Source of the DNA: Helicobacteraceae bacterium
GTDB lineage: Bacteria; Campylobacterota; Campylobacteria; Campylobacterales; Sulfurimonadaceae
NCBI GenBank assembly: GCA_015488855.1
Contig: WFMY01000129.1
Location: 1-5,632 of the forward strand
Direction of reading: 5' to 3'
Length of the DNA: 5,632 bases
The notes under the pieces were generated by a model. The model did no database searches. It saw nothing but the letters and a program-made list of their open reading frames with translations, and was not told the origin of the DNA. The position numbers and the translations under genes were made by a program. Shown in pieces: positions 1-5,632 of the stretch (positions are counted from its first letter, which is position 1; every line of letters begins with the position of its first letter).

Positions 1-13
1 CATAATATCTAAA

Positions 14-34
14 TATCCCTTGCATATACTTTAG
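14..34 (+). repeat. Imperfect direct repeat, copy 1
   Basis: This 21-base segment matches 116-137 at 19 of 22 aligned positions with one single-base gap. The shared parts are TATCC at the left, GCA in the middle and the exact nonamer ATACTTTAG at the right. Weaker similarity continues downstream (AG, then TAAAT), into the sequence that in copy 2 forms the hisS Shine-Dalgarno and start codon. Function is unknown. It could be a remnant of a duplicated hisS leader or a paired protein-binding site. Confidence 0.5.
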
Positions 35-73
35 TAGACAATAAATTCTTCAAAATATTAATCAAAATTATAA

Positions 74-99
74 AAAAAACTATGAAAATAAAGTTTTTT
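74..99. repeat. Short A-tract/T-tract inverted repeat (weak terminator-like hairpin)
   Basis: AAAAAACT at 74-81 pairs perfectly with AGTTTTTT at 92-99 around a 10-base loop. The stem is 8 bp with a single C-G pair, so it would be weak as RNA. The T run could help terminate a transcript entering from the left. Equally, the A and T tracts may only reflect curved, AT-rich promoter DNA. The T run at 94-99 lies about 17 bases ahead of the candidate -10 element, a position where Campylobacterota promoters often carry T-rich sequence in place of a -35 box. Confidence 0.25.
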
Positions 100-112
100 C
101 ATCAGTAAATAA

Positions 113-121
113 TGCTATCCT
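113..121 (+). promoter_or_regulatory. Candidate extended -10 promoter for hisS operon
   Basis: TGCTATCCT fits the extended -10 pattern TGnTATnnT. The hexamer TATCCT matches TATAAT at four of six positions. It is preceded by the T run at 94-99 and an A/T-rich stretch, as is usual for sigma-70 promoters of Campylobacterota, which lack a clear -35 box. Transcription would start near 128, giving a leader of about 20 bases before the hisS ATG. It is the best -10 candidate I found close to the gene, but such matches are frequent in AT-rich DNA. It overlaps copy 2 of the direct repeat. Confidence 0.35.
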
Positions 122-137
122 TATGCAAATACTTTAG
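116..137 (+). repeat. Imperfect direct repeat, copy 2
   Basis: Partner of 14-34, about 102 bases downstream. This copy lies directly over the -10 candidate and runs up to the hisS Shine-Dalgarno, so any protein bound here would be placed to affect hisS operon expression. The pair may also be a simple duplication relic without function. Confidence 0.5.
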
Positions 138-140
138 AGG
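136..140 (+). promoter_or_regulatory. hisS ribosome binding site
   Basis: AGAGG, followed by a 7-base spacer before the ATG at 148. It supports that start codon, which also places the first residues (MINSLRGMND) where the N-terminal motif of histidyl-tRNA synthetases is expected. Confidence 0.75.
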
Positions 141-147
141 AAATTAA

Positions 148-1359
148 ATGATAAACTCTTTAAGAGGCATGAATGACATCCTAAGTGATGATTATGAAAG
201 ATTTACCTATTTCATCAATACAGCTACAACTATAGCACAGAGATATGGATTTCATTTTATTGAAACTCCTCTTTTAGAAGAGACTGCCCTTTTTAAAAGA
301 GGTGTTGGAGAGTCAAGTGATATCGTTGGAAAAGAGATGTATCAGTTTGAAGATAAAGGTGGTAATGATGTTTGTCTCCGCCCTGAAGGCACGGCAGGAG
401 TTGTTCGTGCTTTCATACAAAAAAAGCTTGATAAGGCTGGTGGTACTCATAGATTTTTTTATCATGGGGCTATGTTTCGTTATGAGCGACCGCAGAAAGG
501 TCGCCTCAGACAATTTCATCAGTTTGGCGTAGAGAGTTTTGGTGTTGATAATGTTTATGAAGACGCTTCCATGATTATGATGGTTCACGACATCCTAAAA
601 GCTTGTGGGATTGGGCATAGACTACAATTAAATTCTTTAGGATGTAGCATATGTATGCCACTATACCGCAAAAAACTGATAGGATTTGTAGCAAAAGTCG
701 AGGATAAAGTTTGTCAAGATTGTGTTCGTCGTCTTGAGACTAATCCCATTCGTGTACTTGATTGCAAAAACAACACTTGCCAAACTCTTTATGCCGATGC
801 ACCAAAACTTATTAGTAATTTATGTAGTGAATGTGAGGATGATTTTTCAAAACTAAAAACTATTTTAGATCAAAACAATATAGAGTATGAGATAGATACA
901 AATTTGGTTCGTGGCTTAGATTACTATTCAAAAACAGCTTTTGAATTTGTAAGCGACAACATAGGAAGTCAAAGTGCTATTGCAGGAGGTGGAAGATATG
1001 ATCGACTTGTTGAATTTTTAGATGGAAAAGCCACACCTGCTGTCGGATTTGCTATGGGTATTGAACGACTTATGGAGCTCATAGTGATGCCAGAGAAAAC
1101 TAGAACTGGTTACTACATCGGTGCGATGGATGAAGAAGCACTCTCTTTAATCGTACAAATCACTCATAAAAAGCGTGTAACCGATAAGGTAAGCTTTGAT
1201 TATAAGGCAAAAAACCTACAAAAGCATCTTAAAGCAGCAGATAAAGTAAATGCAAAATTTTGTGCAATTATTGGCTCAAATGAGCTAAAAGATGCTAAAA
1301 TTTGGGTAAAAGACTTAGAAAACAAAACTGAATCAACAATTAAATTAGAGGAATTTTGA
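148..1359 (+). CDS. hisS: Histidyl-tRNA synthetase (HisRS)
   Basis: This cytoplasmic class II aminoacyl-tRNA synthetase charges tRNA-His with histidine using ATP; the family acts as a homodimer. The 403-residue length is slightly short for the family (about 420) but complete. Visible parts in order: the N-terminal SLRGMND; motif 2 around residues 109-131 (FRYERP, then RQFHQFGVESFG); an insertion domain at about 160-235; the HisRS-specific LVRGLDYY (253-260, with the catalytic arginine at 255); GGGRYD (280-285); motif 3 as AVGFAMGIERL (298-308); and a C-terminal anticodon-binding domain from about 320. The insertion domain holds eight cysteines (166, 169, 189, 192, 206, 211, 226, 229), mostly as C-x2-C pairs, which suggests a structural zinc site. 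It is the first gene of the apparent operon. The ATG with AGAGG in front is a clear start. Identification is secure; the zinc site is inference. Confidence 0.98.
   Translation: MINSLRGMNDILSDDYERFTYFINTATTIAQRYGFHFIETPLLEETALFKRGVGESSDIVGKEMYQFEDKGGNDVCLRPEGTAGVVRAFIQKKLDKAGGTHRFFYHGAMFRYERPQKGRLRQFHQFGVESFGVDNVYEDASMIMMVHDILKACGIGHRLQLNSLGCSICMPLYRKKLIGFVAKVEDKVCQDCVRRLETNPIRVLDCKNNTCQTLYADAPKLISNLCSECEDDFSKLKTILDQNNIEYEIDTNLVRGLDYYSKTAFEFVSDNIGSQSAIAGGGRYDRLVEFLDGKATPAVGFAMGIERLMELIVMPEKTRTGYYIGAMDEEALSLIVQITHKKRVTDKVSFDYKAKNLQKHLKAADKVNAKFCAIIGSNELKDAKIWVKDLENKTESTIKLEEF
1348..1351 (+). promoter_or_regulatory. Ribosome binding site for the glutamate-synthase-like gene
   Basis: GAGG lies inside the last codons of hisS, 10 bases before the ATG at 1362. 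It decides the start. A TTG at 1356 is also in frame but sits only 4 bases from the GAGG and overlaps the hisS stop, so the ATG is preferred. A later in-frame ATG at 1395 would cut into the lead of the membrane helix and has no good Shine-Dalgarno. Confidence 0.6.
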
Positions 1360-1361
1360 TT

Positions 1362-3092
1362 ATGGATAATTTACACTTTTTATGGAATATATTTATGGAT
1401 TTTACAGAGTTATTTATACTCGTTGGGTTTGTCGCTCTTTTTAATCTTTTCGTTTATGACAAGTATGTGCAAAGAAAACATGCCTTACTTGTTAACTACC
1501 CTATTATAGGAAGGTTTCGCTACCTTTTTGAGTCACTTCGTGAACCTCTTAGGCAGTATTTTGCAGAAGAAACATTTTATGAATCAAAAGACAAAGTTGA
1601 CTGGGTTTACACCGCTGCTAAAGATAAACCAAACTACCAATCTTTCTCTGTTACTCAACCATTTAATGGCTCAAGATTTATTCTTAAACACTCAAGTAAT
1701 GTTCTCAATGAAGATGAATTAGATGAAGACACAAGCGTAGTTTTTGGTGCAGATAGAGAGATACCTTTTATTTCAAAAACTCCTATTATTCGCTCAGCTA
1801 TGAGTGATGGGGCACTTTCTCCAGAAGCAGTTCGAGCTTTTTCTATTGCTGGAGCAAACTCAGGACTCACTGTTAATACTGGGGAAGGCTCACTTACATC
1901 TAACCATCTTTTTACACACAGGCCAGACCTTAATGCTTGTGATTATCTTGAAATTATCAAAAGCACAGTATATGCAGAATTTATTTTTTCTGTAGGAGAG
2001 CTATTTTTTAACCGCTCTATTGCCATAAAATGGTATAAGCAAACCCTTTTAGGCAAAAATAAAGAGAAAAATACTTATATATATGACACAGAAAATCATA
2101 TTCTTTTTCGTGCCAATTGGAATGCGCCGCTTGATGTATTTCCAAAAACTGTGCCAGAAGATATACCAAATACCATTTTTCAAATGAGTTCTGGTCTCTA
2201 TGGTGTTCGAGATGAAAATGGAGATTTCGACGAACTGCGCTACCAAAAAGTGATGAAGTTTTGTCGTATGACTGAGATAAAGATAGCGCAAGGGGCGAAA
2301 CAGACTGGTGGTAAACTCGCAGGAGCAAAGGTGAGTGCCGATATCGCCTACTACCGTGGAGTTCCAGAGGGTAAAGATGTCTTTTCACCAAATCGTTTTC
2401 CATTTGCAGACACCACTGCACATCTTCTTGATTTTGTTGAAAAACTTCAAAAACTCTCCAAAAAACCTGTTGGCTATAAGATAGTTGTCTCAGATGCTAA
2501 ATCAGTTGAAGAGATGGTACGAGAGATAGCAGCAAGAGATAGTGCAGGAAGATCCATCCCCGACTTTATAACTATAGATAGTGGAGAAGGTGGAAGTGCT
2601 ACAGCTCCACTTGAGCTAATGGAATCAGTAGGTCTTACAACAAACAATGCTCTCTATATAGTTGACACGCTACTCAAAAAATACAATCTTAGACAAAAAA
2701 TAAAACTTATAGCTAGTGGGAAAATTCTAACGCCTGATGATGTTATTATCACCATGTGTATGGGTGCTGATGCAGTAGGAATTGCTCGTGGTTTTATGAT
2801 GAGTGGTGGGTGTATTCGTGCACGCATGTGTTCAGGTTTTGGTTCACATGTTTGTCCTGTTGGAATGGCTACACAAGATGAGAAAAGAAGAGCATCATAT
2901 CTTGTTGTTAAAGAGGGTAGAGAGATAGGTAATTATCATAAAAATCTCATAAAAAATATGAAAGTTGTTATGGCTGTTATGGCTGTTAAGAATATACATG
3001 GCTTAAATAAAAGTTTACTTACCTATAAAAATCAAAATGGAGAGATTTATTTTGATATAGATAAACATTTCCACCATAAACTTCATGTATAG
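1362..3092 (+). CDS. Membrane-anchored glutamate-synthase-like FMN/Fe-S protein (GltS-type domain, substrate unknown)
   Basis: The 576-residue protein belongs to the FMN-binding glutamate synthase family (central and FMN regions of GltB, COG0069 type; B. subtilis YerD is a relative I recall). Residues 15-34 form one hydrophobic helix, acidic before and basic after, so the barrel probably faces the cytoplasm. Conserved barrel pieces are SDGALSPEAVRAF (from 148), NTGEGS (172-177), QMSSGLYGVR, KIAQGAKQTGG (from 307), DSGEGGSATAP (406-416, expected phosphate/flavin region), LIASGKI (449-455), and the iron-sulfur segment with Cys484, Cys490 and Cys498 followed by PVGMATQD. There is no N-terminal glutamine amidotransferase domain, no C-terminal GltB beta-helix and no GltD nearby, so it cannot do the full glutamate synthase reaction alone; the true substrate is unknown. 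Two oddities are a long segment between NTGEGS and QMSSG, and C-x5-C-x7-C cysteine spacing where classical GltB has C-x5-C-x4-C. Family assignment is firm; function is open. Confidence 0.9.
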   Translation: MDNLHFLWNIFMDFTELFILVGFVALFNLFVYDKYVQRKHALLVNYPIIGRFRYLFESLREPLRQYFAEETFYESKDKVDWVYTAAKDKPNYQSFSVTQPFNGSRFILKHSSNVLNEDELDEDTSVVFGADREIPFISKTPIIRSAMSDGALSPEAVRAFSIAGANSGLTVNTGEGSLTSNHLFTHRPDLNACDYLEIIKSTVYAEFIFSVGELFFNRSIAIKWYKQTLLGKNKEKNTYIYDTENHILFRANWNAPLDVFPKTVPEDIPNTIFQMSSGLYGVRDENGDFDELRYQKVMKFCRMTEIKIAQGAKQTGGKLAGAKVSADIAYYRGVPEGKDVFSPNRFPFADTTAHLLDFVEKLQKLSKKPVGYKIVVSDAKSVEEMVREIAARDSAGRSIPDFITIDSGEGGSATAPLELMESVGLTTNNALYIVDTLLKKYNLRQKIKLIASGKILTPDDVIITMCMGADAVGIARGFMMSGGCIRARMCSGFGSHVCPVGMATQDEKRRASYLVVKEGREIGNYHKNLIKNMKVVMAVMAVKNIHGLNKSLLTYKNQNGEIYFDIDKHFHHKLHV

Positions 3093-3098
3093 ATAAAT

Positions 3099-4928
3099 AT
3101 GGATATCTTTGGACTAGACATATGGTCGCAAAATAATTTCAAAGAGCATCATGGACTTTTAAAGGTAAATTATAAAAGTTCCCCCTCTCTTTTAGATATT
3201 GTAGAACAAGTGCGTCAAGATGGAACGCGGGGGCCTATTCTCCTTCGGTTTCCACATCTCATTAAAAAACAGATTCATAACTTATATTCTCATTTTGACA
3301 ATGCCATCAAAGAAAATAATTATACAGGCTCTTTTAATGCTGTTTTTCCCCTCAAAGTTAACCAATTTCCTTATCTAGTCGAAGCAACTTTAGCTCAAGG
3401 TAAAAAATATAACTATGGTTTAGAAGCTGGAAGTAAAGCGGAGCTTGTTCTGGCAATGGGTAAATCCGATTTAAAGACTCCAATCACTGTCAATGGCTTT
3501 AAAGACAAAGAGATGATAAGCTTAGGGTTTATGGCTGCCCATAGTGGTCATAATATCACTCTAACTATAGAGGGCATCAATGAACTTAAAACAATTTTAG
3601 AGATAACACAAGAAACAAGATTAACAACACCAAAAATCGGTATTCGTGTAAGGCTACATAGTGGTGGTAGTGGCTTTTGGGCAAAAAGTGGTGGTATGGA
3701 TGCAAAATTTGGTCTCACATCGACTGAGATCATAGAGGCAATCAAGCTTTTAAAAGAACATCATCTTCTAGATCATTTAGAGATGATTCATTTTCACATA
3801 GGTTCACAGATGAGCGATATAGCACCACTCAAAAAAGCACTCAGAGAGGCTGGGAACATCTACGGTGAGCTTAAAAAAATGGGTGCAGATAAACTTAACA
3901 GTATTAATATAGGTGGTGGTCTTGCCGTAGAATATAATCAAAATAAAAACTCAAAGACTCATAATTATACTATAGAGGAGTTTGCAAGCAGTGTTGTCTT
4001 TTTACTTGGTGAGATTATGGATACCAAGGGAGTACAACACCCAAATATTTTTACAGAATCAGGAAGGTATATAGTTGCTTCTCACGCAGTACTTATAGCC
4101 CCAGTACTTGAACTATTTTCTCAGGATTATCAAGAAAAATTATTGAGGTTTAAAAAAGAAAATCCTCCTCTCATAGAGGAACTAAGGGAGTTAAATAAAC
4201 TTTTAACAAGTCGCAACGCCATAGAATATATGCACGATGCCCTTGACCATAGTGAATCTCTACTCACTCTTTTTGATTTAGGTTATATAGACTTGCAAGA
4301 CCGTTCAAATGCAGAAATTTTAGTCCATAATATCATAAAAAAAGCTCTTTACCTCTCTGATTCTTTAAATATGAATGAACTTCAGGACTTACAATCTAGG
4401 GTACAAGAAAGATATCTTATCAATGCTTCAATATTTCAAAGTTTACCTGATTTTTGGGGTATTAAACAAAAATTCCCCATTGTACCACTGAATCATTTAG
4501 ATGAAATTCCCCTCAGAGCAGCTTCTCTTTGGGATATCACCTGTGATAGCGATGGAGAGATAGCATTTGATACATCAAACCCCTTGTACCTTCATGATAT
4601 AGACTTAGAAAAAGAGGATTATTATTTAGGGTTTTTCAATGTCGGTGCCTACCAAGAAACATTAGGAATGAACCACAATCTATTTACACATCCAAATGAA
4701 TATACCATAGATATTGATAAGGATACTTACACCATAAAAAATAGTGCAAAATCAAAATCAATAGTAGAGATTTTATCTTCTATTGGTTATGATACTTCTT
4801 TGCTACAAAAAAAACTTAATTTAAAACTTCAAAAGAGTGACTTTATCACAGAAAAAGAAAAAAATGATACACTTGCAAAACTTAAAACACTTTTAAAACA
4901 AAATGGCTATTTAAGAACTACAAATTAA
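3099..4928 (+). CDS. speA: Biosynthetic arginine decarboxylase
   Basis: This PLP-dependent enzyme converts arginine to agmatine and CO2, the first step of the agmatine route to putrescine and spermidine. It is a fold-type III (alanine racemase-like) barrel followed by a beta domain. The 609 residues compare with about 615 in Helicobacter and 658 in E. coli. Visible motifs: FPLKVNQ (83-89), with Lys86 expected to hold PLP; GLEAGSKAEL (107-116); HFHIGSQ (231-237); INIGGGLAVEY (269-279), glycine-rich phosphate loop; TESGRYIVASHA (319-330); TCDSDGEIA (481-489), with Cys482 as the expected active-site cysteine; and GAYQETLGMNHNLF (516-529). There is no signal peptide, so it should be cytoplasmic. 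The ATG lies 6 bases past the preceding stop and has no clear Shine-Dalgarno, so translation is probably coupled to the upstream gene. The start agrees with my memory of Helicobacter SpeA, whose N-terminal alignment begins at about the same place. Identification is secure. Confidence 0.97.
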   Translation: MDIFGLDIWSQNNFKEHHGLLKVNYKSSPSLLDIVEQVRQDGTRGPILLRFPHLIKKQIHNLYSHFDNAIKENNYTGSFNAVFPLKVNQFPYLVEATLAQGKKYNYGLEAGSKAELVLAMGKSDLKTPITVNGFKDKEMISLGFMAAHSGHNITLTIEGINELKTILEITQETRLTTPKIGIRVRLHSGGSGFWAKSGGMDAKFGLTSTEIIEAIKLLKEHHLLDHLEMIHFHIGSQMSDIAPLKKALREAGNIYGELKKMGADKLNSINIGGGLAVEYNQNKNSKTHNYTIEEFASSVVFLLGEIMDTKGVQHPNIFTESGRYIVASHAVLIAPVLELFSQDYQEKLLRFKKENPPLIEELRELNKLLTSRNAIEYMHDALDHSESLLTLFDLGYIDLQDRSNAEILVHNIIKKALYLSDSLNMNELQDLQSRVQERYLINASIFQSLPDFWGIKQKFPIVPLNHLDEIPLRAASLWDITCDSDGEIAFDTSNPLYLHDIDLEKEDYYLGFFNVGAYQETLGMNHNLFTHPNEYTIDIDKDTYTIKNSAKSKSIVEILSSIGYDTSLLQKKLNLKLQKSDFITEKEKNDTLAKLKTLLKQNGYLRTTN

Positions 4929-4930
4929 GG
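4927..4930 (+). promoter_or_regulatory. Ribosome binding site for cysE, overlapping the speA stop
   Basis: AAGG begins within the TAA stop of speA and lies 7 bases before the GTG at 4938. It supports GTG as the cysE start. The nearby ATG at 4975 is out of frame, and the first in-frame ATG falls deep inside the catalytic domain (residue 86). Confidence 0.65.
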
Positions 4931-4937
4931 TTGCAAA

Positions 4938-5632
4938 GTGAGCTTATATTCTCAAATAAAAGAAGATTTTTCAAATGCTTATAAAAATGATCCAGCGTTA
5001 AATTCAGTTATAGACTTTCTATTTAATTATCGTGGTGTTTGGGCAATATTTTGGTATAGAATTTCCCATGCTTTATATCTTAGAAACTACAAACGAACTG
5101 CTCGAATCATTTCTGGTTTTTCACAATGGTTTACAAATATTGAAATTCACCCTGCCGCATGTATAGGTAGCAGAGTCTTTATTGACCATGGGATGGGTGT
5201 AGTTATTGGTGAGACTACTATCATTGAAGAGGATGTATTAATCTACCAAGGGGTTACACTCGGAGGAGTGTCTCTAGTTCCAGGAAAGCGTCATCCCACC
5301 ATCAAAAGAGGTACTGTAATAGGTGCTGGTGCAAAAGTTTTAGGAAATATTATTATTGGTGAGTTTGCAAAGATTGGTGCCAATTCAGTTGTAGTCAAAA
5401 ATGTTCCTGAGAATGCAACAGCCATCGGAATCCCTGCAAATGTTATCGAAAAAGGTCGTTGTAGAGATCCGTTTATGCACAATATGCTTCCAGATATTAA
5501 CAAAGAGATGTTTGAGTATCTCCTCAAAAGGGTGGCTATTTTAGAACACATATTACGCGAAGACAATAAAGAAGTTCTAGAACAAGATATAAAACTCGAA
5601 CATATCTATGAAACTTTCATTAAAGCAATGAA
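4938..5632 (+). CDS. cysE: Serine O-acetyltransferase (3' end beyond window)
   Basis: Transfers acetyl from acetyl-CoA to serine, giving O-acetylserine for cysteine synthesis by CysK/CysM in the cytoplasm. 231 codons are visible with no stop. It starts at GTG. Residues 1-65 are a helical part with FNYRGVWAIFWYRISHALY (29-47), typical of the family. From about 67 to 172 it is a left-handed beta-helix of hexapeptide repeats: IEIHPAACIG, FIDHGMGVVIGET, YQGVTLGG, KRHPTI, VIGAGAKVLGNI, AKIGANSVV, then IGIPANVI. By alignment to E. coli CysE, Asp83-His84 match Asp157-His158 and His119 matches His193. Glu69 stands where E. coli has Asp143; Glu is also found in Gram-positive-type enzymes. It is the short form, lacking about 74 N-terminal residues of the E. 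coli protein. After 175 comes a charged, probably helical tail (about 185-231) whose end is not visible. It lies 9 bases after speA, likely in the same transcript. Confidence 0.96.
   Translation, partial: MSLYSQIKEDFSNAYKNDPALNSVIDFLFNYRGVWAIFWYRISHALYLRNYKRTARIISGFSQWFTNIEIHPAACIGSRVFIDHGMGVVIGETTIIEEDVLIYQGVTLGGVSLVPGKRHPTIKRGTVIGAGAKVLGNIIIGEFAKIGANSVVVKNVPENATAIGIPANVIEKGRCRDPFMHNMLPDINKEMFEYLLKRVAILEHILREDNKEVLEQDIKLEHIYETFIKAM

Larger units (their letters stand above)
1..147. other. AT-rich intergenic leader upstream of hisS
   Basis: No coding region can be supported here. All three + frames contain stops within the first 34 bases (TAA at 3-5 and 10-12, TAG at 32-34). At most a few C-terminal codons of an upstream + strand gene could lie at the very start, and this cannot be decided from the window. 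The rest is A/T-rich. It holds a near-duplicate sequence pair, a small inverted repeat, a candidate promoter and the hisS ribosome binding site, each listed separately. Confidence 0.7.

Noticed and set aside
313..588. Minus-strand open frame and a + strand frame (302-532) inside hisS
   Set aside because: Both overlap strongly conserved HisRS motifs in the true frame and have no family features of their own.
1356..1361. TTG at 1356 as start of the GltS-like gene
   Set aside because: It overlaps the hisS stop and is only 4 bases from the GAGG; the ATG two codons later has a more usual spacing.
2017..2421. Minus-strand open frame of 134 codons
   Set aside because: It lies wholly inside the conserved GltS-like gene, its translation is low-complexity His/Ser/Leu-rich, and it has no recognisable domain. 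It is a frame shadow.
3053..3061. TGATATAGA as an extended -10 promoter for speA
   Set aside because: The hexamer match to TATAAT is weak, it lies inside the coding end of the previous gene, and such matches are common in AT-rich DNA. The tight gene spacing argues for read-through.
4807..4864. Runs of 8 A (4807-4814) and 7 A (4858-4864) near the 3' end of speA as phase-variable tracts
   Set aside because: They are short and lie in a lysine-rich tail of a housekeeping enzyme, with nothing to suggest switching.
5069..5196. Glu69 in CysE replacing the E. coli catalytic-pair Asp143 as a damaged active site
   Set aside because: As I recall, Glu at this position is normal in Gram-positive-type short CysE (IEIHPGA-type motif), and the key histidines are present.
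5291..5566. Minus-strand open frame of 91 codons near the right edge
   Set aside because: It lies antisense to the hexapeptide-repeat part of cysE, whose conserved motifs explain the sequence.

Overview
The window is an AT-rich stretch of bacterial chromosome. It carries four genes on the + strand, packed almost without gaps: hisS, a membrane-anchored glutamate-synthase-like FMN protein, speA, and a cysE that runs off the right edge. The SpeA sequence closely resembles my memory of the Helicobacter/Campylobacterota enzyme over long stretches (for example the FNAVFPLKVNQ and GHNITLTIEG segments). Together with the base composition and the short extended -10-like promoter candidate, this suggests a free-living member of the Campylobacterota, such as a Sulfurimonas-like organism. 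The genus is an inference; the sequence alone does not prove it.

Layout. Bases 1-147 are non-coding leader, very AT-rich. They contain an imperfect direct repeat (14-34 and 116-137), a small A-tract/T-tract inverted repeat, a candidate promoter and the hisS ribosome binding site. hisS (148-1359) encodes histidyl-tRNA synthetase. Two bases later an ATG at 1362 opens a 576-residue protein (to 3092). It has one N-terminal membrane helix and a GltS-type FMN/iron-sulfur TIM barrel, but no glutaminase domain. Six bases later speA (3099-4928) encodes biosynthetic arginine decarboxylase. Nine bases later cysE (serine O-acetyltransferase) starts at a GTG (4938) and is cut by the window end after 231 codons.

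The spacing (2, 6 and 9 bp), shared strand and lack of internal terminators point to a single transcript. The products are amino-acid linked: histidine charging of tRNA, arginine to agmatine for polyamines, and serine activation for cysteine. No shared pathway is evident; the grouping looks like a housekeeping operon with one enzyme of unknown substrate inserted.

I see no CRISPR, mobile element, phage or defence system. The only part with real novelty potential is the glutamate-synthase-like protein. It lacks partner domains, has an apparent insertion inside its barrel, and has cluster cysteine spacing that differs from the classical enzyme.
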